From Ricinus communis (taxonomy: Eukaryota > Streptophyta > Magnoliopsida > Malpighiales > Euphorbiaceae), in the NCBI RefSeq assembly GCF_019578655.1, contig NC_063259.1, positions 15,218,489 through 15,282,488 on the forward strand: DNA of 64,000 bases, in the 5' to 3' direction. A model generated the notes under the pieces. The model saw only the letters and a list, made by a program, of their open reading frames with translations. It was not told the DNA's origin and searched no databases. Shown here in pieces: positions 25,757-38,500 of this stretch. Within the stretch, counting starts at the first letter, position 1; every line of letters starts with the position of its first letter. The position numbers and the translations under genes are program-made.

Positions 25757-26384
25757 GCTGGACATTTTAAAGATTTAGATATGTATACTCCAACATGAAA
25801 TCTATCTAATGAATAATGATAATGACATAATTAAAATTTAAATTATGTCATGTCCCACTACTTAACTTGAAAAGACTGAATGATCTCATTAAAGAAATAA
25901 ATAAAACCTTAACCCATATCTACTAGTACAATTATTTTCTTTCTTTTTTTTTTCTTTTTAATATTTGCACTTAATCACATATGTAATTTTATCTATGTAC
26001 TAAGAATTGTTAAAAAAAAAAACAATTTAACATTTTAGACTTCAAAAAAAAAAAAAAAGAGAAAACAATGTAAACATTTTAGATTTCAAGAAAAAGAAAA
26101 CAATGCAGCATTTTAAGGAATAATAATTTATGAGAGGTTGAATAAATTATAATAATATAACAAGAAGCGGTCATCTATTTATATTGGTTATTAAAATAAT
26201 AATTTATCTCATGCATAAATGGAAATTTAGATTCTACATATCTATTTCTTAAAATAAACATTCTTATCACTAAAATTTAATTTAAATGTGAAAAAAAACT
26301 ATATTAACTTTATAAGTATAAATATATTAAATATAAATATAAAGTCTTTTTACTGAAATAGAAAAAATTAATTTATTTATACTT
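24541..26384. other. AT-rich intergenic DNA with (AAT)n microsatellite
   Basis: No gene supported. A short open stretch at 24672-24921 reads in both directions and matches nothing I know. A run of about 14 AAT triplets lies at 25712-25755. Poly-A tracts occur near 26013 and 26046. Confidence 0.45.
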
Positions 26385-26500
26385 GAGACTTAGCACAAGT
26401 AACAACAACAATTGTTCTTAAAAAGTGGAGGTCTTGAGTTCAAACCCCACTTCCGCACTAAGTGAGATTTCGTCTTTATAATGAGTGTAAAAAAATGACT
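26385..26500 (+). repeat. Possible tRNA-derived SINE
   Basis: TAGCACAAGT (26391) resembles a pol III A box, and GAGTTCAAACC (26436) resembles a B box, about 45 bp apart as in tRNA-derived SINEs. The context 'gtggaggtcttgagttcaaaccccac' is what one sees around a SINE B box. The rest does not fold as a tRNA, so it is not called as a tRNA gene. Ends are not defined. Confidence 0.35.
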
Positions 26501-28500
26501 ATTTCTGTTTTATAGCTTATAGCTCATTAGACATTTTATAAATAAAAAGATAAATCTATTTTAATCATGTTGATAAAATTACTCATAATAAAAAATTTAA
26601 ATATATTTATTTTTTCGATTTTATAGTCTTTCGATAATTTAAACATCATAAACATAACTACAAAGACTTCCTCAATGTCATTATCTTATGATTATTCATA
26701 ATTCCTTTTAGAGAAATGTTTGCTAGATAGAAAGCTTAAGAATACTCCATAATCTTGATTGGAATAAAATTATTTTTGTAAAACAAAAATTTATAAATTC
26801 GATCTAAATTAACAGAAAAAATTAAATATTAATAAATATGTAAATTTATTTAATTTTAGAGCAAAAAGATATTTTAGCTTTCAAGTAAAAAAGCATTAAA
26901 TCATAAAACTTAAAACAAAATTGGCTTACAAGAAAACTTTGAAACATAAGATGGTAACATATGATTAGCAAAATGTTTAGCAAACATAAAGACTTTAGAA
27001 AAATAATATCTAAATACAGAAAAATAATTCATCTATCAAATTTCTTTTGTATAATATAAAATACTAAATATTTTTTAATTAATAGAATCTAAAGTTTGAC
27101 CCTACTTCTAAATATTAAAAGTTTTCATACATATAAATACCATACCTGAAATATTATATATGATTATATTAAATATTATAGGATCATGTGATAGGCTTTA
27201 AATATTAGCCACCTGTCCACTCTTAAACTAAATAACATAGAATTATCTTTGTTAAACAATTCCAAATAAATAAAACCTTACCTAATTACATATTAATTTC
27301 AATATTTATTCTTAAATTATAAAAGAATAATTTCCACATGTACTTTTTCTTCTTCTTTAGATTGACTCGTTATACTCTCATTTGTTAACATTGAGTCCTT
27401 ACACTTTTACTTTTATAAAATCTAAAGATTTTTTTTATAGAAAATATAAATGATGTTAATTCAATATGCAAGATATATTATTTGGTATCCATATTTTTTA
27501 ATTTTATAGATCTTAATTTTAAACAATTAAATTCTTAAATAAAATTATTTAATTAACTCAGTAATTTTAAAATTTGAATAAATTATATACTTTGTTTAAA
27601 AAAATAAAAAAAATCCTTTTTAAGTTATATAGTAGTGAAGAACATAGAAATTTATTTTATAATAAATATTCAAATTTTATGACATATATATGAATTATAA
27701 TATTTTATTTGGTTATTATATATATATATATATATATAATTAATAAATATTTGATTTAATTATCGTCTTAATTGAATATCTCTATAATTACTATTAAATT
27801 TTATTTAGCTTGTTAAAGATTACATCTTTTCTATAATTATTTCTTTATAAATAGTTATATTTCTTTTTCTACTAGTTTATCTCTTACTTTTGTCAATTAA
27901 GACATATGTCTTAAGTAATAAAACTAATTTAATATGATAAATTAGAATTCTAAATTAAATAAATTAAAGTGAGACTTTATCATTTTAATTAAATTAATAA
28001 TTTATTATTAAAATAAAAATATGATGAAAATCTAATCTATAATAAATCTTTATTATTTTTGCAAGCTAGAATTTAAATAATAAACGGAAGTAAAAATATA
28101 GAAATTTTATATTGTGAACTAATAATAAAAATAATTAATATATAAAATAAAAATTTAAAAATATAATATTAAAAATTTAAATTTTATATACATTAATAAT
28201 ACATATAATATACGCTCTTAACTACTATTATAAATATTCTAATTTTTATGAAATAAAATTATAAAAATTTAATAAAAAATGAAAATACAATAATTGAATA
28301 CGAGTTATTCCAATTACTAATTTTGCAGTTCAATCATGCATAATAAAAATTAGAGAAATTTAACAGAAAAATTAAATAAGAACAAAACAATCATTCTCTC
28401 GAAGGAAAAGAAAAATTGAACTTCTCTTAATAATAAAAATGTAGAAAAACATTTATTTTTTAATTTTATTAATCTTTTTAACGTTTTAGACAATGAATAA
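26501..28500. other. AT-rich DNA upstream of the transporter gene
   Basis: No gene seen. A (TA)n run lies at 27717-27738. The proximal promoter of the transporter gene should lie in the last few hundred bases, but no clear TATA box can be chosen in such AT-rich sequence. Confidence 0.45.
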
Positions 28501-28529
28501 CCAAAACCAAACAAAAAAACTAACAACTT

Positions 28530-29401
28530 TCACCCTCTCTCTCTCTCTCTCAGTCTGTCAAAACTGGCAAATAAGTTTTTGTCAGCTAACTATTTTATTT
28601 ACTTTGAAAGCTATGTGTCTCTGCCTCTCTCTCTGACTTCTGATTATTAGAGCTTCTCTTTCCCTCTCTCTATCTTTCTGTTTACGTGCTTCAAGCATCG
28701 ACTTGGGTTTTGCTTCTTCTTCTTCTTCTTCTTCTTTTTTATGGTCTTTTTGGTTTCCTTTTTCTTTTCTTTTTTTGGTGTTGAGTGAACCAGGAAGCGG
28801 TTTTGGGTCCTGTGGCTGAGGTTGAATTGACCCCACTGAGGAATTTTTAGGTGACAGCACATAAATTTAATGTAAATATCTTTGTCTCTTTTATCATTGC
28901 AGGTTTTTTTTTTTTTTTTTCCCCCTGTGGTATTAGATGTTTTGTTGAGCAGTGAATTCAACTTGGTGTATCCTCAATTTGGTCTTTTTTTCCTTATTGA
29001 ACAGTGAAAATTCAATTGCTATGAAGCTTCTTATTTGTTTCATTTACAGTTCTTTGTGTAGTTTATTATAGCTATTACAACTGTTTGTTTTATTCTCTGA
29101 GTTCCTTTTTGTTGCTTTTAGTCTCCTGCTTAATTTTGGATTAACAAAGATAAAGAAAGTATTAAATCTTTATTTGATTCTTTATTTTAATTCTATTTGT
29201 AGAGTTTTGTAGTGGGTTCAATTCTTTCTTGGTTTGGAAGGATGGATTTCAAGTGAACATTGGGTTTGGATCATTTTCTGGTGTTTCATATAAGTTGAAT
29301 TTTTAGGATTTGGTAACTGGTTTTTATTTGGGATTTGTGATTGAAATCTAGAGAGTGAGAATTGTTTGTTAAAAGGATAAGGAACTCATTTTCAATCAAA
29401 A
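28530..29401 (+). promoter_or_regulatory. Promoter-proximal and 5' UTR region of the transporter gene
   Basis: Starts with a pyrimidine-rich patch (CTCTCTCTCTCTCTCTCA near 28534-28553, more CT runs to 28680, CTT repeats at 28711-28737), typical of plant core promoters and leaders. It runs about 650-850 bp to the ATG. Such a long leader, with an acceptor-like TTATCATTGCAG at 28891-28902 and another ATTGAACAG near 29005, may contain a leader intron, which is common in this gene family; the donor cannot be chosen from sequence alone. Open frames on the minus strand here are only the complement of the CT runs. Confidence 0.5.
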
Positions 29402-32400
29402 ATGGAAATGACCTCAAGAACAGAGCTTGATGACGAAAGTGACAACAACAGAGGTAGTATGTGGGATTTGGATCAGAAGCTTGATCAGCCTATGGATGAG
29501 GAAGCTGGAAGGCTTAGAAATATGTACAGAGAAAAGGTGCAAGTACAGTTTTTTTCTTTTTGTTTTTATTTTTTATTCTTTTTTATAGAAAGTCCTCCCT
29601 TTAGTTATTAGACAAAAGTCAGTTGCATGTTCTCCATGTTGGGCAGCCCCTGCTTCTTGCTTTAATTGCTTTAAAGTCCAATTTATATACCCAGCTTGAG
29701 ATTTCAATTGCAAAGGCCTTCTAGTTTATAATTTGCTCATTGATTGATTTCATGGACAAAAGAAGAATGTTCAATATGAATATTTAGAGTCTATGTGTTT
29801 TAGTTGAACTGGACTTTGATCTGCTACTTTATTGACTTTAAGTTGAAGTATTGTATATCTGAGAATTTCTATCTTGAGTTATGCTCGTTATGATTTTAAC
29901 TAAGTAGATTCTGAGGATACTGTTGTTCTTCAGTTGGTTTTGTTTTCTTTGCTTATACATGCAATTCTTTCAGAAATTCTCGCTGCTTTTGCTTCTGCGG
30001 CTTGCATATCAGAGTCTTGGAGTTGTTTATGGAGATTTGGGCACTTCTCCATTGTATGTGTTCTACAATACATTTCCTCATGGAATCAAAGATCCGGAGG
30101 ATGTTATTGGAGCTCTCTCTTTGATTATATACTCTCTTACTCTTATCCCACTCCTCAAGTACGTCTTCATCGTGTGCAAAGCAAATGATAATGGTCAAGG
30201 TAAACCAATCTTGATTCATGACCTTCTAAAGTCAATAAGGGATTGGACTATGCCATTCCATGTTTGGATTTTGTTTTTTTCACATTTTCATCTGTATTCT
30301 TATAAAGCTAAATGGATAACAAATCTTAGGTTATTTTCTCTTGTATGTTGTGCAAATAATGTCAGTGAACCTAATTTTCTAGATTCTCCTTTTATTGCCT
30401 AAGATTTAGGTATTTGGTCAAATTTTACTCTTTTAATTGTTGTCTTTTCATGTTTACATGCTTTTTAGATGAAATCAAACTGTAATAAATACAATTATGA
30501 CCAATAGGAAACATATGGCTTGAGAGTATTGATATAAGTGTAATTGTGTAATCAGATTTGAGAAAACAGTATATTCCTGTGTGTATTCATTCATATATAT
30601 ATACAAACACACAAAGCCAATCCTACTTTAGGAAGGACAACTATTCTAATTCCTATAATTCAGCTATATCAAATCTTCCTAATCAACATATGTTGCTATT
30701 TTGTTATTATACATCCTGTAATAATAAGAAACTGAGAAATGAAAGTTGATGCTTTATGCATCCGTTGTTCCATTTTCCTTTTTTCCCTTTTACCCAATGA
30801 TGTGACCCGTATCGACTTCTTATCTTATTTAATTGCTGTATTAATGCTACAAATAAAGCTGAGTTTATATTCCACAGACATTTGTTTAAATGCTATTCAA
30901 CTTTCAACAGATTGTGAAAGCTATTTCACTTTTTAAAATTAAACACTGTATGTGCATTTTTTAACTATTATTGTTTACCATATGAATTCAACCATATTCC
31001 TATTATGAATAATACTTAATTGTCTTCCTCTTGATGTTAGTCATGCACCTTTCACGAGGAACTGATTTTATACTTATTTGTGAACAGGTGGTACATTTGC
31101 TCTTTATTCGTTGCTTTGTAGGCATGCAAAAGTAAAAACTATTCCAAATCAACACAAAACAGATGAGGAGTTAACAACGTATAGTCGTTCTTTTTTCCAT
31201 GAACAATCATTTGCTGCTACAACTAAGCGATGGTTGGAGAGACAACCTTCCAGAAAGAATGCCCTTCTTATTCTTGTCCTTGTTGGCACTTGTATGGTGA
31301 TTGGGGATGGTATTCTCACTCCGGCTATATCTGGTAACTTCATGCTAACTGATTTAACCAATTTTGTATCTCTTTATGTTCATACCTTCATAGATATCAT
31401 GTGGATGCATTTGCTTTAATAGCAACCTAGTAAGTGGAATTGCAACATATAGTCATTCAAGCACATAATCAGATGTAGTTTTGATTTATAGTCTTGCCAA
31501 CATTGTTGATTCATGGGGTAAGTACTATTTGCCCCCTGTACTTTTCTGTATTATACTAGTTACCCCCTAATATTTAAAATTATATTTCTTCATCTTTCTA
31601 TTTTGTAATTTTATACTAAAAACTTCTTCTGTCAGAGTTTACGTTAAACAACTTTAACTAGGTTTGATATTATACTATTTGCTCCCTTATATTTGGTATA
31701 ATATACAAATTGCCCCTTATAGCTTATTTATTATACTAGAACCCCCTAATTTTTGTGGAAAAATCAATTTTAGTGTCTGTACAAAGATAATTAACTAGTG
31801 TTCTTTAATTATTTTAATTTCTAGCGTATTAAATTCTAGTAAAATATAAATATTTTAAAAGTACTTACATTTATCAAAATATTGAAAATTCATATAATTT
31901 AACTTAAAATAAAATAGATAATATTCTTATTATTAATTTTGTTACACTTGAATTGTAACTTTGATAAGAAGTTTTAGGATCAAATGATATTTTTTTTATC
32001 AATTTAGTTCTTTAATTGCATTGATTTTCAAACACAAGGGGATTTTAATGCAATTAATAAAATATAGGGGGCAATTTGTATATTACACAAAATATCATGG
32101 GGCAAATAGTATAAAGCCAAACCTAATTAATGATTTTCTAATGGAAATTCTGACGGAATGGGTTTTTAGTATAAAATTACAAAATAGAAGGACTAATTTT
32201 TAAATGTTAGGGGATAACTAGTATAATGTAGAAAAACAAAGGGGGCAAATAGTAATTATCCCTTAACTCATCTAGCGTTTATGTCTTAGGAAGAACTTAT
32301 AGCCTCCATTTTCAGATATCTCACTATACCTACTAATGGGTCATACTCCCATTTCAGTGCCTTTAAGTAGGAAAATATGATGCTTTTAGGAAAAAACATC

Positions 32401-35400
32401 ACAAAGACATATTTTCCTAATTTAAATCTGTAGCGTGTGACGGTGCTCTAATCTTTTTCTTTTCCTCTACTTTAACGATCAATAATTGCTTCCCATCATG
32501 GAAAAATGACCTATTTCACGTGTGTATGTAAAAATAGGCAAAGACTATTTGGAAGTATAAAATGCACTAGAAATTTAAGAACCTATATAGGTACCTGAAA
32601 AGAAGTATTAAATCATAACCCCGGAATTTTTAACTACTTGAAATGATTTTCTTACATAATTAGCCATTGAATTTTTCAATAGAGTTCTGTAAAAAGTGTT
32701 CGAACACTTGATAGTTTTTGGGGAATGCTGGCTGAAGAATAACCCGAATTTGATTCCATTTCCATTCTTGACTTGAGATACTGAGTGGCACTGGTAACAG
32801 AATGAATTCACAACTTAATTTGAATCCCTAAATTTAGAAAATCACAAAGATAAGAGTTGGACCCCTTTTAGTCTCATGACCAGCTTATACCATGTGCTCA
32901 TGATATATATCTAAGGTCATTTCGAAATGTTTTCTGCAACTATGAGCTTATAATATCTGTGTCATTGCTGACACAAGCATGCACACACACACGTATACTT
33001 TTCTAATTACCACGGGCATGTTTAACCACACTACTTCTTGCAGTTCTTTCAGCTGCTGGTGGGATCAAGGTAGACCACCCACATATGAGTAATGGTATTT
33101 TTTCCATTTCTCAAAATTGATATATCTTTGTCCTTACATCCTTTTCTTTGCAGCACGTTCTGTTGGTTTAACCTCCATATTCTCCACCTGTAGCTTGATT
33201 TTTATTTTTTTTGCGCAGATGTAGTGGTAGTTGTCGCTGTTGTAATATTAGTAGGTTTGTTTAGCATGCAACACTATGGAACAGATAGAGTTGGCTGGCT
33301 CTTTGCTCCTATTGTGCTGCTTTGGTTCCTCTTAATTGGGGGTATTGGAATATACAACATATGGAAATATGACATTAGTGTTCTGAGAGCTTTTTCGCCT
33401 GTATATATCTATCGGTATTTGAGAAGGGGAGGTAAAGACGGTTTCACCTCTCTTGGAGGTATTATGCTTAGTATAACAGGTAATTATTCATATAGTTATT
33501 TCATAATTATTTTTCATAGTAAATAACTGATTTACTCCTCTTGCTTTTGTCCTGTCTGATATTCCTCAAGATTGTTTATCTTTGTGGCAGTATCTTGATT
33601 ACTGTTAATCAATCATTACAGGTACAGAGGCACTCTTTGCCGACTTGGCCCATTTTCCAGTTTCAGCTGTACAGATTGCTTTTACAGTAGTTGTATTTCC
33701 ATGCCTTCTTTTGGCATATTCTGGACAAGCTGCTTATCTTATTCAAAACAGGGATCATGTGGTTGATGCATTTTATCGTTCTATTCCAGGTTTGATCTGA
33801 TTATTCCATACATTTTATTTCATGTCAAAGAAGCTGATTACTATTTTAGTAAGGATAAATTGCAAAAAGAAAAAAACACCTTTGCCCTTTTCGTGAATTT
33901 AATTTGACTTTTTTTTTTTGGCTAGGCATGCACAGAGTTTTTTAATTTTTGCAATTTAATATACCGATAAAAAATCCAGCATAATCTTGCTGGCGCGGCA
34001 ATCAGAGTTGGCTGAGCTAATCAGCATGGATGCCATGCAGAACTCCCAGTTTTGCCTATTTGCAAAATTGTTCAGAAACTTTGGAGTCTTTTGCAATCTA
34101 ACCACAACATTTTGATTCTGGCACAAGTTTTTCTTTTTTTCTAAGGACTTGGGAGCATTTGGTTTAATACTTTCTGAGAGTTATTTTTAGTTTAGGATTA
34201 AAATATTAGGTTAGTCAACTTCAGTCCTTGGCTATTTTTAAATGTTAGGGGGTAACTAGTATAATATAGAAAAACACAGGGGGCAAATAGTATTTACTCA
34301 TTTTTATTAACATCTGCGGATGAAGGAAATCCATTTATACTATTCTAACAAAATTTAGAGGACAATTGGGAGGAATAAGGCAATAAGTAATGTTTATGAT
34401 ATATAGGGGCACAAAGAAAATTTTCCCATATACCAATTTAAAAATAATTGTGGGGGCAATGGGGCAAGTGTCCTTATTGCCCCACCTGTAGATCCATTTG
34501 TCCTCAATTGAGATCAAATTATTAACTTATATGAAGAATTAGATTAGAATTTTAATACTTAGTTATGATTTACACTTTTACAATTAAGAAATATTTAAGT
34601 GAAGATGTTTCATGATTAATACTCAATACTTAACATAATCTAAACTTTACTTTTTCTCTTTATAGGATATGGGCACACATGCTTTACCTGCATTAATAAT
34701 TAGAATTATGTCTAACATTAAATTGCCTAAGTTTCTTATTGGTTTTTCTAGACTAACTTATACTCTCTATAAGATAAGAAAATTTATGCTTCACATTTAT
34801 GATTTATTAATCAATTTTAGTAATTTAAAAATAACTTTCTATCATCATAAAAATATAATGGTTTGTTAATTTGCCCGTCTTATTTGATTTTTTCATTCTA
34901 ATTAAATGCATAATTTCCTTATTACAATAAATTATATATTAAATTATTCAATGCTTTTTAATTTTTAATCTCTCTTTACTCTTAGTTTAGTTTATTATTT
35001 ATTTATTTTAGTTGAATTGTATTTAAAAGGTTATCTATATTTGTATACCAATTTGCCAAATTAAAACTTTGTGATGAAAATTGCAAAAAAGCGCTAAAGT
35101 TTGTGATTTTTGTTTTGGCAATTAGGCAAAACATGGGTTTTTTTTTTATGTGGCATCCACGTGAATTAGCTCAAAATCAACTCTTGTTGCCATGTCAGAA
35201 AGATTATGCTGGATTTTAATCAATGTATTGAATTGCAAAAATTGAACAGTTCATGCACGATAATGCAAAAGTAAAAGGTCATGTCACATTCACAAAAGTT
35301 GCTAAAGGTCATAATCTATTTATTTATTTTGCAATTAGGCCTTTTAGTAACAGTTGTCTTACAACCATAGAAAAACACTTTTAGTCACCACTAGATTCCT

Positions 35401-35483
35401 AGTAGGATAAAACAATGTAACGGTAATCATTTTATTTTCTTTCCCTTCTCCTTTCTTATAATTATAGAACTATTTTCCACTTC

Positions 35484-35578
<95 letters not shown>

Positions 35579-38500
35579 GAGTGGAAATATATGCAATTGA
35601 AATTGTTGTTGGAATAGGGTTCTCAGTATATTAGTGTGTTTGTCTGGGTGACCTGAACTAGGTAGAAGGAAAGAAAAGGAAAGGCAATTCTATCAATAAT
35701 GGGTGGAATCAGTAAAAATTATTCATTACTACAATGGCATGGAGAACAGCTTCAGTGGCTGCTGATTGATTAGCCAATTTGGGTTTTAATTTTGATTTCG
35801 GATGATTCTCCTCTGATTTGTGCAAGCTGCTGATGGATGGTACAACGAGAGTTGCTTGGATTAGGAATGTTTCTTTGTAATTTAAAGTTTTAGTTTAACC
35901 AAAAAAAAAAACAAATAAAAAGGAGTAAAAGTTCATATAACTTATCTCAACTAGTCAGGGAGTAGGACTTGGCTGACTTGTGTTGAAGCATTGTACATAG
36001 ACACTTGGACCAAATCAGTGGGAACTAGGCCATTTAATATAGTATTTAATTAGTATTCAAAGATTTCATAGTATAAAAAGTTTGTTAAGAGTTTCATCCT
36101 TGTGGGGTTGCATGTGGATTTCACAAGTTCTTTTAATATGGGGTAAAAGATGTACACAACTGTGAAACAAGTAGGCTTTTTCCAATCTTCATAATTAAAT
36201 GAAGAAGAGTAGCTTACAGTTAAGGTGTAAATGTGTTAAATTGCTGATGAATTACTTGTGCTCAGCCCACAACATATTCGCATTTGACTTTGGCTTTTGC
36301 AAATAAAACTTGAACTTGAGTATTAAAATATTCGACTTTAGTGGCTTAGGACTTTTTAAGTGCTGTAATTTATGAACATGTTTAAGAATTTTGATGATTT
36401 CAAAATGGATGTATGGAATTATAAGGTTGAATTAGATAAATAAATTACATTTGTAGGAAGGTAAAAATGGTACCTACTAAGCCTAGTTGAATCTGGGTAT
36501 GAAAATATAATCCAATCAAATTCAAATCGAGTTCGAAAAATATATTGTTTTACTTGGCTCAGTTTGGTTATTCCTTTACTACTGACGCAGCTAAATTATT
36601 CTATTTTTATCTTTTACTTTTTACAACTCCTTAATAGTAGCATTGCTTCTTGTCCATTTCTTTTTGCTAATTTCTTGCAGATAGCATATATTGGCCAGTG
36701 TTTATTGTTGCAACTGCAGCTGCTATAGTTGCAAGTCAGGCAACGATATCTGCAACGTTTTCAATAATCAAGCAGGCTCATGCACATGGTTGTTTCCCAA
36801 GAGTCAAAGTTGTACATACATCAAAGAAGTTCCTTGGCCAGATATATGTTCCTGATATAAATTGGATCCTTATGATTCTTTGCATTTGTGTGACTGCCGG
36901 GTTCAAGAATCAAAGCCAAATTGGAAATGCTTATGGTAAGTTACCCTCTCTAAATGGTGTTAAACTTTTATCTTTTTTTTTCCCCTCCATCCATTTTATT
37001 TTGTTTTCTCTGTATCTGAGTCAGGAAGGTAATGCTAAGTCGTGCATGTTAGAATTTGAAGGAGTGATTTTTATACATGCGTATGTAGGGTCTTAATTCG
37101 GGAGCCTCCTTCTTTCTTTTTTTTTTTCCCCAGTTAGCAGAGGAAGATAAATCTTGGTTACTGATTTTAAATTTTAAATAATTAGGGCCAAACAGGAAAC
37201 TAGGATCTGTCACCTTATCTCCTATCATGACCAGACAAATTAAAAATCAGTCAATTCAGATCAGTAAATTAAGACAGAAAGCAGATTACTGATCTGTGTA
37301 TACCAGTTAAATTATCAATATATATACTAAAGCTACAAAAGCAAGCAGGCGTTCAGCACCTCATGAAAAACTAACTTGCCCTCATGAAATACAGTTCCTT
37401 TTGTTGTTTTATTATCACACTTGGATTTTTCCACCATTTGTTGTGTACTCTTCATGTCTCTTTTATCTTTATTGCTACCAGGTAGACGAGAAAAACTGCT
37501 TTTGGGGTGGGCTTTAAAGAGAAAAATTTTGAAATTAATTTTGTAATTTTGTTTTCTAACTTAAAAAAATAATAAAATTGGGGTGCAGTTCTATATTTTT
37601 GGAGCGTAAGTAGTGCCATTTAAAGAGGATTTTCTTTAGTGATTGTTTTGGCATTATTGAATAATACATAGCTATATTCTCTTTTTTAAAGGAAGTTCTC
37701 CAATATTTCCTACAGTTTACAAATAAACATAGGGTAACTTGAATTACCCCTCATGAGGTTTGCTCTTTTAATTCCATTCTTAAATATAAAGTTAGTACTT
37801 TCATCTCATGTATATACAGTTCCACATGATAGCCTTTTCAGCCATCCGTAAGGTCGAAGTATATATAATTAGTTAATATTCGGAGGTGTCATTTCTATTA
37901 GAAAATAAAGTGTTTTATACTACAAATATTAGGGACCAATTTGCTATACAAAACAACAAGTGAGGGATCAAATTGTAAGATAGTATATACTGTGTTATAC
38001 TCGAGTGGTCTTTTTTTGTCGTTTCATATCCTACTAATTGACAATCAATGATCATTTGGGTGGGGCATGAAAAGTGTTATTTTTAAAATTGCGGGAATGT
38101 AAGTGTATAATAGGGCAAACCTTGGAGAGTATCTGTAGTTATCCATTAACATATTAATACTCCAAGAACCTTTTTTTTCAGTAATTGAAAACTGTCCACA
38201 CTAGTTATTTGATACATTGCAAGTAAACTGAACAAAAATGTTTTCATCAACAGGGACAGCTGTTGTGATCGTCATGCTGGTTACCACATTGCTCATGTCT
38301 CTAATCATGATACTAGTGTGGCGCTGCCATTGGATTATTGTCCTGCTTTTCACAGGCCTATCACTGGTTGTGGAATGCACTTACTTTTCTGCTGTACTCT
38401 TCAAGGTTGATCAAGGCGGGTGGGTTCCCCTTGTAATTGCTGCAGCCTTTCTGATCATCATGTATGTTTGGCATTACGGTACACTGAAACGCTACGAGTT

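Noticed and set aside
26385..26470. tRNA gene
   Set aside because: Only box-like motifs are present. There is no acceptor stem or full cloverleaf.
28582..28961. Two minus-strand open frames rich in Lys/Glu/Arg
   Set aside because: Complement of the CT/CTT-rich leader of the transporter gene. No domain and no start context.
35760..35905. LINE-like 3' end with poly(A) in intron 6
   Set aside because: Only an A-run follows a leader-like phrase. No endonuclease or reverse transcriptase and no target duplication were found.
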